A stretch of DNA of 64,000 bases from Auanema rhodensis (Eukaryota; Nematoda; Chromadorea; Rhabditida; Rhabditidae). The stretch is from NCBI GenBank assembly GCA_964057225.1, contig OZ059900.1, positions 7,016,501-7,080,500 of the forward strand, read 5' to 3'. Shown here one piece after another: positions 1 to 20,449 of the stretch (positions within the stretch are counted from its first letter, which is position 1; every line of letters starts with the position of its first letter). A program made the translations under genes and the position numbers. The notes beneath the pieces were generated by a model. The model made no database searches. It was given only the letters and a program-made list of their open reading frames with translations, and was not told where the DNA came from.

Positions 1-2224
1 ATTAACAATAAACATCATAATGAACATGATGATATTTATAGTTTGATCAGAGTACAACATGTTTCGCTGACGCAAGTTCATATTTTGCTCTTTGCTATAA
101 TTCATGTTTCTGTCTTGTTTACACAAAACATTGATGAACATTCTTCAAAAACAATGCCATCATATTTGATTTTCATGTTTGTTCTCATTTTTCTCAACAA
201 TCTTCTATGGCAGCTCTTGTTTCCTTTTTGTATTGAAGGTTTTTTTTTACATTTAAATATGAAATAAATTGTCATCTTGTATTGAAGCTCTGTTTTAATC
301 TCAATGTTTCTGATGAAAGTGTTTAAGGTGCTTTGTTCATTAGGCTTTCTTCCGCAAAAAATATGAAATTGAAGATAAAAGTTGTATAAAGCCAATTCAA
401 TAAGATAAGAATGATACTGATATTCAAAAATTGATAGGAGAGATGAGCATGAAACAATGAAAGCAGTTTGAGAGAGAAAGAGATTAATCATAGTTTCAAC
501 ATGAGCTGATAATATTACTTTTCCCTATACTCGGAACAAGTAAATGCTATCGCCTTATTAATTTATTGTCATCGGACTTCATTAAAAAGTGTTGCACGAT
601 GTAATGCAGCTAGGTTAGGAATTCAACAATCTTATGAATGTATGCTCTCCCCTTCTACTAAATTTTTTTAATACATTCGAATGTTCTATTTCAACAGGTT
701 TCAGTCAGATCATACTTCATCTCATATTTTGAAAAATATTTATTTTCATTTTTATCTCAAAGTAATATGCCAACATAACTATATAATAAAATGAGTACTT
801 ATTCTAAGCGTATAGTTTTCAAAAAAATGCATTTTTTTATGGAACAAGTAAAAATAATAAATTGGATATTATATTAGTTATAAACAGGATTGGATATACA
901 ACCTGTGTAGCATAGTTATTTATTCAAACATTATTAACAAGATATGTTTATGTATATTTTTCTATATTTCATAGCCTATACATGTATACATGCCCACATG
1001 TGTCTTATTTTCATATTTCTATGTTTTCAATTTTATTATATTTCTTATATATGTATTAGGTGTTCTTTTTATCCTAGTCTATACATACCCAGTCTTTCCC
1101 ATTAAGCCGTATTGCATCATCTTTTTTGCTTTTCCAACATTTGGTGTCTATTCATTCACACATGATATTGAAGCCAATACCTTTCATATCATATCCAACA
1201 TCCTAACACTTTTATTTATTATTTGATCGTGTTTTTAACTTGTATTATATCATTCGTTGAATGACGTTTGCACACAAGCGAATAATCAGAAAACGGTTTT
1301 TTGAGACAAAACAAACCAATATATGCAATACAATACATTTTTTTTGAAAAATTGGCTCAGTCAACTTGAATGATGAAGAGAAATGATAGAATAACGAGAT
1401 ATATGAGAAGAAAATGAGAAAAACAGAGCCAAACTAGAAGAAGTTCGCATCATAAAATATTGTGTTTTAAACTACATCATTAAGCAGATTGACATGTGTT
1501 TATCATCATCATTTTTCTATTTCATTGTATTTCTTTTCTCTTGAAACATGAAATAATCGAACAACAATTTCAATAACCAGATTTCAGCTCAAACAGCAGT
1601 AATTTCGTCTATTTTGTCTTCATTTTTCTCTTTTCTGTATTATTTTACAGTTATGAAATCGTTTCCCTATTCCTTTTTTATGTTTTGAACATTTTTGATA
1701 TAGTCTCGTCGTGAATTAACTAGGCAAAATAATTAGAAAACATGAAGATCAAATTGGTTTTGAAGCAAACAGTTAAAAAACAATCTCACAATTTTGTCAT
1801 ATTAACAGCCGGTAATATCTAATACAAAAGGTATTGATGATCATATCAAATAATTTCTTCTTTTTTTTTGGCTGTTAAACACAGCATTTATTAGGAAAAA
1901 GAATGGCTAGAAAAGAGAGTATAAGAGAGCAGAAGCACAAGAGAGGCCGAAGACACATAGGATGAGAAAGAATGAAAACGAAGAGCAAAAAAAGAAAATG
2001 ACAGAGAAAGAGACTAGTTACCTTTTGTCAATATAATTTAAACTCATCTTAATTTCACTCCATCATTGTCAGTCCATATAATGAATAAAAATATAGCTGA
2101 GAATAGATGGAGAAGAAGAATTGTTCGCAACAGGTTTCACAACCGCGGCTATGATTAACTGTTCCCCCTTAAAACAGTCATAAGAGTTAGAAACACCGCA
2201 AAAAGGAATAGATACTAAAGATTG

Positions 2225-2275
2225 CAAGAAAGAAAGAGAAAGAGGAAGAGAGAGAGAGAGGGAGAGAGAGAGAAA
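2225..2275. repeat. GA-rich low-complexity tract
   Basis: Almost pure purine on the + strand, mainly GA and GAAA units. Its translation on the other strand is a run of Ser-Leu and is not a gene. Confidence 0.75.
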
Positions 2276-4548
2276 CAAGTACGAGATAACTCATGACTAA
2301 TACGAGAAAATATGAAAGGCGTCATTGGAGAATCAGATAGACGATAGCACATTATGCTGTTATACTAAAAAGAAAAACCGTCCATGACTGCAGCCAGTGA
2401 AAATTTTTGAAAACATAACAGAGAAAAACGTGATATATAGTCAGGAATGTGAACTAATTCAAAAACATATCGTAAGTAGATGATTGGTATGATTGTCACT
2501 ACTCCTCCTTTCAACCCATATTTTTTCAACTTTTGTCTGTTCTCTACCAAAACTTGGTGACAACGACATTACGTATACTATCTTTTGCCATAGCAGTTGT
2601 AACTCTATGTTGCATTTTGTCATATATAATATTATAGATTAATCTCTATTTAGTTACACATACAGGTCATGAGAGAAACTTAATAAAGAAGACAAACAAA
2701 ACAAACTGCGACTGAAAAAAAGAGAAGAAATGATGAAAAAATGAGAGAAAAATTAATTGAAAAAAGAAGAAAACGATGCGAATAACTTTCATCTCATTCT
2801 ATCGCAATAAACAATTTTCAATCACGATGATATAATAATTTAACCAGCAACTTCATCTTGTGATAACTTTCACACATCTTTTTTTCTTGTCTTTTTCATT
2901 AAAAAAAGTTTTTTCCATAATATCGCTCTAATACTAACCGCGTCGCTTGTGCATTGCGAACGGTTGTAGGCGTGTCTAGTACGGAGAGCTACGAGGAGAA
3001 CTAGACGAATGAAAGATATTAACTCTGAACACAACATCAGCATCCCCTGCGGGGTGGAACGCACTTACACCGAAAAATCTGAACGTGGTGCGCGCCGCTC
3101 GTTCAAATTCTCACACTTTCTCTCTTTTTCGCTCAATGTCTTATAGCCTTATGTGTCTGCTTCTCTCTATCATCTCTCTTTTCTTTTCATATTCGCACTT
3201 TTCTTTTTTCTCTCTTTCAAATTTATTTTTCCCTCCCTGTCATTCATGTTTGGTAGAAGAGCAGTCGATTCATATCGCAAACCAATTTATCGCTTGTGTC
3301 ATCTCTTAACGATATGGCCGAGCGAAAAAAAAAGAATTTTTGGCCTGAAGTCATCCCTTACCCCTCCCGTTCATAAGAGCAAAATAGAAAGTCTAACAAT
3401 ATTGAAACGTAGCACCTTCTTCACTCTTACAAAAACTATTTTTCATAGTCATTTAATATCTTTTTTAATTTTTGTCTCCTCACTTCTATTTATGTCTTTT
3501 TTGTCGGCCCGCGCCTTCAAAACCATCACGACCACCGTTGCACACCGTCACCACAAGACTATCCCTACAACGACAGCTTGATGACGACAATCCTAACTAA
3601 CAAAAACGAATGTGATGATTGTACATGACTATAGTTGGGTATGCTGCTGCTTGCTGCTATTGTATCGATAGTTTCATAGCAGAATTTATATTTGTACATC
3701 AATATTCTAAGCTAATTTTACTGATCATTCAGTTTTTTTAATTGTATTTATTGTTAACAATATTAGCATAATATTGTTTGGCAAATTATTAACTTAAACT
3801 TTGCGCATCAGGTGAGAATTGTATTCAAATAATATTTAAAATAATGGTATATACATTTTTCTTAATTATTATATTATCATTCTTTCTAAACGTCGCGTGC
3901 ATGGTTCATTTTTCATTTCCTCGTTGTGAACCATGTTTCCACTATCGCATTCTATATCATCATTTTGACATGATTAGGCTGTATTACCGATACAGCAGCA
4001 TCATCACTGTGTGCTTCGAGCTTCAAATTTCTTATTTTATAGTCAAACATTTTGTCTTTAATTTTTCATTATTTCACTTGATTTCGCTCATCGTTTCTTC
4101 AACTTCCTACATTAAACACCTGCACTTTAACCCTAACTCTTCTACTTCCACCTCTAACTTTTTTCCACATACACATATACGAATCACCCTCTGTGTCTCC
4201 TGTGTATGTACGTGTGTCTACCCTGATCGGGCACTTTCAGCTAGCTCTGGCTCGTCAGCAACTACCCTTTGCCAATCATACAGGAACTTTAACAGACCTT
4301 GCTTCTTATGTACGCTGTTTAACGTTTTTTTTTATTTTTAAACCTTCACATGCAATGTCTCGCGCGCGTATTATTTTTGTCGTCGTTTTGCTAATTAATA
4401 ATATTCTCATTTTATAAGTAATTTTTGTAGTTTGTTCTTCAATCTGTGTCCTCCAAAGAAGAAGAATTGTAATTCCATGAACAGTACAAGTCGTTCATGT
4501 TGAGGAGCAATAAAACGCACAATATTCATATACAATAACTTGAAGCAG

Positions 4549-4573
4549 TATTGCTTAAGTTATTTAAGCAATA
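4549..4573. repeat. Perfect 10-bp inverted repeat just before the kinase start
   Basis: The arms TATTGCTTAA (4549-4558) and TTAAGCAATA (4564-4573) are exact reverse complements around a 5-base loop. The element ends 38 bases before the predicted ATG at 4612, so it would lie in a 5' UTR if transcription starts upstream. It could be a hairpin in the leader or a dyad protein-binding site. Confidence 0.6.
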
Positions 4574-4611
4574 TATTCAAATTGACGTTCTTGCCCAAGG
4601 GCTGAAAGCCT

Positions 4612-13757
<9,146 letters not shown>

Positions 13758-13895
13758 GTTGAACAGTTTACTTAAATCAGGAGAATGCCATTCACTATAA
13801 CAAGGGCAACGAATATTTGTACAAAACGTGTATTATGAAAACAATCGGAAAATAACATAGCACGCTTATCTCAGAATCGTTTAGTCACCTTTGCC

Positions 13896-13901
13896 AATAA
13901 A
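13896..13901 (+). terminator. Candidate poly(A) signal of the kinase gene
   Basis: AATAAA lies about 140 bases after the stop codon at 13757. It is a motif match only; other AATAAA copies occur further on. Confidence 0.45.
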
Positions 13902-14954
13902 TTGATTATATGTATTATAGCTTCATCGATATCAGCGCCATCTCGCCAGACCCTTCTAGCACACGTAACCCCTCCCCTTTTCTACCACTTGCACCTGCCT
14001 TATTCACTAATCTATATATACACTATCACGCCGATTAGTCCGGTCTATATGCATGAAATAAGAATATAATTATCGCATAATAGATAAATATGACTATGCT
14101 TTCCTGTGAGATTATGTATATGCTGGATCGGGATAGACCAATAATGCATTACCGCTCATACACCCCATAACGCATTAGCGCACACATCAAGCAGATTAAA
14201 ACAAATCCTGATCAGATTCACTTGTATTATATTTATACTATATGTTCATATATTAATATTTTGATTATAATTATATATATGAAAGTAGAAATTATGCAAA
14301 TTAGTTTATACATTCGTTATATTATTCTAATTATCATGTTCATTCCTTATTAGATACATGCTTAGTCGTTTAATTATGTGTATTGTTCGTATAGTATATA
14401 CGCATATTTTATATGTATTATTTTAATATTGATGTATAGTTATATATTAAGAAATCACGCGTATCTTGTCAAACCATAATCGATATAATGGTTTTATTTG
14501 TCAGGTGTTATCGATTTGATTTATCCACATCTCGCGGAATATGTCTTCGAACTTTAAGAATTTTGTTTTATTGAAACGTTATCATGAATCATTTTCATTA
14601 TTTCATTTGTTTCTTACACATTATTTAAGATATTACTCAAAAGCACAACAAAAGTTTGATCAACAACACAAAAAATTGAAATGTTTGATCTACAATTTCT
14701 GTCGATATTATTTTGAAAAACGTTCACACCAGCTTTTGAAAAAAAATTGAAATTCATTAAATTTTTATTGAGCTTCATCTCTGGGTCAAGTTCAGACTGA
14801 AAAATAAACTTCAATTAATAAAATAGGGTTGTAGAGGTTATTTGAATTTTGCGTTGCAGGCTTCAACTGAGAAATCATTTTAGCAACGATTCTTATATTT
14901 TTAGCTGTTTTTGCAAAAAACGCATGCCTACCCCTAGGATTCTGCTTGAAACCC

Positions 14955-15051
14955 CGATTTGATCTACCTTTTGTTAGTTTTTGCTATTTTTCCTTGTAAA
15001 ACAAGGTGTTTTCGGCTATTTTTTGCCAATATTGCACGATTTGATCTACCT
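14955..15051. repeat. Duplicated 15-mer, 82 bases apart
   Basis: CGATTTGATCTACCT occurs at 14955-14969 and 15037-15051. The sequence between contains a short inverted repeat (CCTTGT/ACAAGG) and two related pyrimidine-rich segments around GCTATTTTT. This suggests a degraded tandem duplication about 82 bases long that leads straight into the 13-mer array. Confidence 0.7.
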
Positions 15052-15091
15052 CGCTCACCATCCAGACATTCCATCAGGAAAAATGTTGTCC

Positions 15092-15227
15092 AGGACGATC
15101 GAACCTCACTTTTTTTTGTAGGACGATCGAACTTCGAAATATTTTTGAGTAGGACGATCGAACTTCAAATTGGTTTATGAGCAGGACGATCGAACGTTGA
15201 AAAAACGTTTGGGCAGGACGATCGAAC
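15092..15227. repeat. Array of five identical 13-mers at about three-helical-turn spacing
   Basis: AGGACGATCGAAC starts at 15092, 15120, 15151, 15183 and 15215, so the spacing is 28, 31, 32 and 32 bases. All five copies are identical. The 15-19-base spacers are clearly diverged, although the later ones share a loose TTCAAA or TTGAAA start. The core contains the palindrome CGATCG. This is a short interspersed tandem repeat in noncoding DNA between convergent genes. There are no cas genes, so it is not a CRISPR array. Confidence 0.9.
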
Positions 15228-15232
15228 CCAGT

Positions 15233-15256
15233 GATCAATTGAAAAACAAATTGATC
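15233..15256. repeat. 8-bp inverted repeat next to the 13-mer array
   Basis: GATCAATT (15233-15240) and AATTGATC (15249-15256) are perfect reverse complements around an 8-base loop. The repeat begins 6 bases after the last 13-mer. Confidence 0.65.
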
Positions 15257-15423
15257 TTCAATAATTAATCGATAATGATTTTTTGATCGATAATTAGTGA
15301 TCTATTGACTTTTTTCGTTTCTAGCTAAACAATACTTATTGGATATTATCGATTATACTATTATTTATTGTCATGTTACTTATTGATTTGTTCTGCGTAT
15401 TTAAGAATCAATAAATCAAGATA

Positions 15424-15429
15424 TTTATT
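15424..15429 (-). terminator. Candidate poly(A) signal of the astacin gene
   Basis: TTTATT on the + strand reads AATAAA on the minus strand, about 90 bases beyond the astacin stop codon. Confidence 0.45.
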
Positions 15430-15517
15430 TTCAAAAATGAAAACATAAAACAAATATTTTCACAAATATATACAATCAATCAATATAAAATAAATACATG
15501 TATCTAATTTATGATTA

Positions 15518-18516
15518 TCAACGAATTTGTTGTTCTGGATGATTATGTTGGCTTTGTTTTCGTTTCTCATCCTCAAAATTGAATAGTGATGTCAGAATTG
15601 TCAAAATGGAATTAGAATTCGCTTCCATTGCTGAGCACTCATTTCCGGATCTGAAAATAAAAAAGTTTTATCGTTTCAGATTATTGATTATTACCTGAAT
15701 AATCCAACACAACATCCTCTCCATAGTATATGAAACTCGCCATTATTAATTAAAAAGTTTGTACCAGAGGGACAAGTTTGGAAATTACATGGCCGCTTTT
15801 CTTCTTTCCTTCAAATTAATAGAAAAAAGAGTTATAATGTTATAAGTTATTGATTGTTCTACCTGCAGTTTTCTTTCTGGCATGTGCGTGTTCGCTTACG
15901 ATGACCACAACCACCACATTCTTGATTACATCCTCCTTCCCATTCAGTCCATTCACCGCATTCGCAATCTATAGATAATATTTCAATTGGTTCCGTGATT
16001 CTTGAAAGTATTAATTACCTTCAGATTTCAAAATGCCTGTTACCGAATTTGTATCTTCTGTTGTTAATAACGTGGGCAGAGTAGATGTCCTAAAACAAAA
16101 TAAAATAAAATTTGAAAATAAAATGAGAGATATTCACGTTGAAAATTCAGGAACTAGGCTTTTCGAAAGGAAATTCGCGACGGTAGTTGTTGGACGAGTG
16201 GTAGTAGTAATTGGACGAGTTGTAGTAGTAGTAGTCGTAGTAGATGTTGAAGTACTATACACTGTTGTTGGAGATGGTTGAGGAGTTGGTGGTATTGTTG
16301 GCAGCGTAAATATCTCTCTAGTTGTCGTTCTAGGTCTAGCTGTACGAACTCTCTGAGGCTTGATAGTTGATGAAATCCATGAAATGTGTGGAGTAGATGT
16401 TGTACTAAGTACACGTGGTCTGTATGTAGGTAGTGAAGATGAAGGTGAAGGTGTTGTAGTTCTAACAACTTTTGTTGTTATCTAAAAAATTCATTTAATT
16501 TCCATAGCTTATAGTATGATCATACATTTCCGTTATCAATATCTGACCAGAATCTGGCAGAGAATCCTTTTGAGTTGCCTCCAAAACCACGCAATATAAC
16601 AATCATTTCATTATTAAATGATATATACTTATCTTGAGGTGTTTTAGAACAACAAAATCTTGAATTATTCAATTAATTTCTAAATTTTGTAAAAAAATAA
16701 ACCTTGAACCCGTCAAACGCTTATCTTTATGATATTTTATCTCAACGTAAGATTTATCGCATGTGACATCGCAGCGAAAATCAAACGTGTCGACAAACTC
16801 CAGAAAGACTCTTCCACCTTCCGGAGCTTGAATCAACCATACACATTCTACGCCGCTAGGGTAGTATTCAGGATAATGAGGGCTTTGAACGTATTGGAAT
16901 CCTTTATCAGCCTACATTTCTAAGATAATTGGAACAAATTTCAAACAATATACCTGTATTATTCCTCCACATTGATAATTTGATGGCTTCACTCGCTCAC
17001 AAAATCTTCCCCACGTTCCATCAGGACACATACATTCAGAACAATTGTTTGGATTCACATAGCCATCGCGTTCACATTGAATAGGTGAGCAGTTCATAGT
17101 ACATCCATATGCAGCATTTATCTGAAAGAAATATGAGAAGCGTCAGATATTATAAACAGCTATACAGCTTGATAATCCAGAAAAGATGGTCCTTCACGCT
17201 GTCCTATAGTTGCCTGATGACTTTGTTCTAAGGTTCGTATAGTTGGTACATATGGATTTTCAGCAAATCCGTAAGGACCATAATGCATAACAGATCCTTA
17301 ATCATACATTTTGATTTAAAACAATAAAAAAATAGTGTTACCAGTATCATACGGTAATTGATATGTGTCTGCAACAGTTGAATGAACAGGTTGAAAATTA
17401 TTCCATCGTTTAACAGGTATGTTGTTAAAATTTACATTAATATATCTAAACTGAAAATTACAATTATTTAAAGTTTGCTGATATTGTAAACTATGTTATT
17501 ATTACCTGATCGGGACGAGCTTGCTCATGAAAACTGCCTAAGGCATGCCCGATTTCGTGACTAATTATACCAACTGTATCACAACCAGGAGTAGAAATAG
17601 ATATTCCTTGAGTTCCACCAACTTTTCCTACGTATGAAGAACAGCCTCCGCCATCAAAAAACTCTAATCGATCAACAAATGGCCCATTTTCTTCAAACCG
17701 TACACATGTATGCTGCTGCCAAAGCATCATCGCTTTTCTAGAAAAAAAAAACATTGGCAATGAAGAAAATTTATGGAACAGTCACCTTATTAGATCCCGA
17801 GTATTTAAAGGAATACTATCTGAAAAATCAAAACTAATTGGCTTGGAAGCTTCCCATATATGATAGATGGGACTGATACCAATCTTAAAACAAAACAAAA
17901 TGTAAAAAAAGTAAACTTCAATGAATATTATAATCAAACCTTTCGTTTTTTACGCTGATTGTTTTGAAACATTTGTCTGATTTCTTGAACCTGTTGAACA
18001 GATAAATCAACATCTCCTTGAAAATACTCATCCAGATTATTGATTGATAATTCATCCTATAAATTATTTATATGCAGGTGTATAAGATAAGCAAAAAATA
18101 TAAACTATGACCTCAATTCAATATACATCTGAAACATCACTTGAAAAATCAATTAAAGAAACAGGTTTACCAAAGAAATAACAAAAGGAGGAAATGGCCT
18201 TCAAGAATAATATGTTCTGATTTACCTTATTCAGTGATGCAGATGGTTCGCGCTCAATCCCATCAAATGCGTCAACGGCATCATTTTGAATTTGCGCGTA
18301 TTTTCTAAAATAATAAGCATAAACAATATAATATTAGTCTACCCGTTTTTGATCTACTTGTATCGACCAAATTAATAATACAACTCACATAGCTGCTTGA
18401 GCATTATACAAATCTTGAATAGATTTCAAGTCTGCTTTGCTGGCTTTCTCAACTCTACTAGCAGAAATAGTACAGAATATTGAAAATAATACTGAAGCGA
18501 ATAAATGAATTTTCAT
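15518..18516 (-). CDS. Astacin zinc metalloprotease with EGF, CUB and TSP1 domains (NAS-36/37-like)
   Basis: Secreted M12A protease of nematode subgroup V, whose members act in cuticle shedding and hatching. Exons: 18516-18389, 18304-18226, 18056-17940, 17883-17786, 17737-17506, 17450-17342, 17296-17166, 17121-16954, 16911-16703, 16658-16526, 16481-16138, 16089-16019, 15968-15863, 15808-15695, 15650-15518; 723 residues. Signal peptide about 1-20. The propeptide carries the aspartate-switch motif FQGD (81-84) and a furin-type RKKRK site (104-108). The catalytic motif HEIGHALGSFHE is at 201-212 (zinc ligands His201, His205, His211), with the Met-turn SVMHY at 256-260. An EGF-like module follows (about 305-343), then CUB (about 349-465, starting CGG), a Thr/Pro-rich linker (469-606) and a TSP1 repeat (607-655, WTEWE, RKRTRTC). 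A Cys-containing tail ends the protein. All catalytic residues are present. NAS-36 versus NAS-37 cannot be decided by eye. Confidence 0.94.
16154..16300 (-). repeat. ACT-repeat encoding the Thr-rich linker
   Basis: The GTAGTAGTA-type trinucleotide run on the + strand lies inside astacin exon 11 and encodes runs of Thr broken by RP. It is likely to be O-glycosylated in the protein and prone to length variation. Confidence 0.75.
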
Positions 18517-20449
18517 GTTTGATGATGTTGATGAATTATGGATAGAGATCAATTGAATAACATTCAGATGTATACGTAGGTATCAGGAAATGAATGAAGA
18601 GATAGTAGCGTAGTAGTTGCGCTTTTTATTATTTCAAAATATTTTGATAATGTAGCTTAGTAATAAAGCTAGAAAACGCAATGATATCCTATTCGGATTG
18701 CGTCTTTCCTTTTTCGCCAGCTAATGACAACACGCAAGCCACCACTGCTGACAAGGGGGATAGAGAGAAAAGATGAAATAGTTGAATTAGAAGAAGAGGG
18801 GAATGGGTAATGAAAGAAACCATGCTTTTCTACTCTTCCTTACAGAAGCAATGAAAAAGAACCAGAGAGATCCAAAAATGAGAAAGTGAAAGACAGAGAA
18901 TGACAGAGAATGAGAGAAGACTTGATATGATGATCACGGAAAAAGTCAAGGATAAATAGGATTAGTCATTCGTTGCCTTTTTCATAAATAGCCTCCTAGA
19001 CATCTTTTTCATTCTTCTATCTCTCCTTTTCACTTGAACAATAAGCAGGGACGAATCTTAACAAATGCAATTGTAAGGAAGGACATTTGACGGTAATTGC
19101 TTGTGGAATACCTTGAAAGGATATGACGTTCTCGTCTGATTTCGGCAATTTTTTGCAATTCTTGCAAATATGCTTTGGCAAACAGATCACTTTTTGCTTT
19201 TCTTTAAGTAGAAAGCAATAATATCACAAGATATTTATTGATCCCAACCTTTCCCCAACAAATATTAGAAAACATTATTGAGGTTAATGAATGAAAGAAG
19301 AAGTTTAGGTAGTACATAACTGTAGTACAAACTATATTATAAATTTTATTTTTCGAAAAACAATCTCAAATGCCTTTAATTTGACTTTAGAAAACAGTTT
19401 TGAATTTGATAAGTTGGATCAATTTAACTGAAGGAAGCCCAACAGGTTTCACATTTCATAGCTGTCAAATGATTGCTTAGATAAAGACGGATCAAAGAAA
19501 TCATTGTTCAGATTAGCTGGCTTTCAGTTCAATGTGATCGAATCCCTTAGCAGAAAAAAAAATTTCTAAGCAAGCCCATAAACATATCTCGTAATATCTG
19601 ATTTTTCAATACAAGTCTCTACTTGATTATTCAAAATTGATTATTTACCACATATTGTAAAGTTATGTTTTTGTTGTTAATGCCAGTTTTCAAACAATTT
19701 CAAGTTATTTGAAATGACGTCAGCTTAAACTAGCACATAATTTACACATTACGATGTGTCATGATTTCAATTTCCCTGCCTCTGTCTGTGCTAGCTTCTT
19801 CGTTTTTGCTGCTGTAATACATATATTGAATTCAAAACATTTTCACGTTTATGTGCTGTTCACGTCACGGTTTCAAGCTTCAAAAAGACATAAAATCTTC
19901 ACATTTTACCTTGATTACTCATCGTATACTTTCGAAAAAAAAATGCAATTTGATGTTAACAACAACTAATATATGAAAAAATTAAAAATATATAAAATAA
20001 CATTTATTACATAGAATATATTACAATAGAATTTTATTTTTTTCTTATTCCCTTCCCTATATCAGGTAGTATGTTAGAACAAAACAAACAAAATTTGTAG
20101 AAAACATTAAAATACATATTTGAGTTAAATTATTACGCATGAATGTATGTCTAATGACAAATCTACGGAATCAACCAATGTACCACGTCATAATGAGATA
20201 TCATATTAAACTTTAACTATGTATATAGATTATATTGTATATTTTGACTTATTATAAATCTCTCCGTATACATTCTACTAATTAATTAACTATACAAGTA
20301 GGTACATGCACACAAATATACATTTTATATATAATCTCACGACTGCCTCTCTAATATTCAAGCTAATCATGCATTTGAATATTTTTTATGTAAATATTAA
20401 ATAAAACGTTTCCATCAATATCCAAACCAATTGACCCGTTCTCATTGAT
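18517..20449. other. Intergenic region between astacin and TMF1
   Basis: Contains the astacin upstream region and the TMF1 3' flank. It has a purine-rich patch at about 18770-18920 and otherwise AT-rich DNA. No coding signal was recognised; the frame at 19754-19969 has no family features or splice partners. Confidence 0.6.

Larger units (their letters stand above)
1..4611. other. AT-rich region upstream of the SIK kinase, no gene seen
   Basis: No open frame here resembles a known family, and none joins to neighbours through splice sites into a longer product. The longest frames (3153-3581 and 3844-4341, +) are low-complexity products of pyrimidine-rich DNA. A purine-rich (GA) tract lies at about 2225-2275 and a pyrimidine-rich block at about 3105-3240. 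The segment 2935-3100 is richer in G and C than its surroundings. Noncoding first exons or promoter elements of the downstream kinase gene could lie here but cannot be shown from the sequence. Confidence 0.6.
13758..15423. other. Convergent intergenic region with a repeat block
   Basis: This region lies between the 3' ends of the kinase (+) and astacin (-) genes. The first half is AT-rich 3' flank with no coding signal. From about 14955 to 15260 it holds short repeated motifs listed separately. The frames at 14541-14750 and 14959-15180 have no recognisable product. Confidence 0.6.

Noticed and set aside
3085-3125. tRNA-like B box (GTTCAAATTC)
   Set aside because: No A box or acceptor stem complementarity upstream.
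3153-3581. 142-codon frame (+), Phe/Ser/Leu-rich
   Set aside because: It arises from a CT-rich tract; no domain, no splice partners and an overlapping frame of the same composition.
3844-4341. 165-codon frame (+), the longest single open frame in the window
   Set aside because: Low-complexity hydrophobic and Ser-rich translation of pyrimidine-rich DNA with no family resemblance.
15092-15227. CRISPR-like regular repeat array
   Set aside because: The repeat is only 13 bases, the spacers partly resemble each other, and the genome is eukaryotic with no cas genes.
15092-15227. RNA polymerase III B-box / tRNA-derived repeat (reverse strand reads GGTTCGATCGTCC)
   Set aside because: Only the GTTCGAT part fits a B box, there is no A box at the right distance and no cloverleaf can be drawn.
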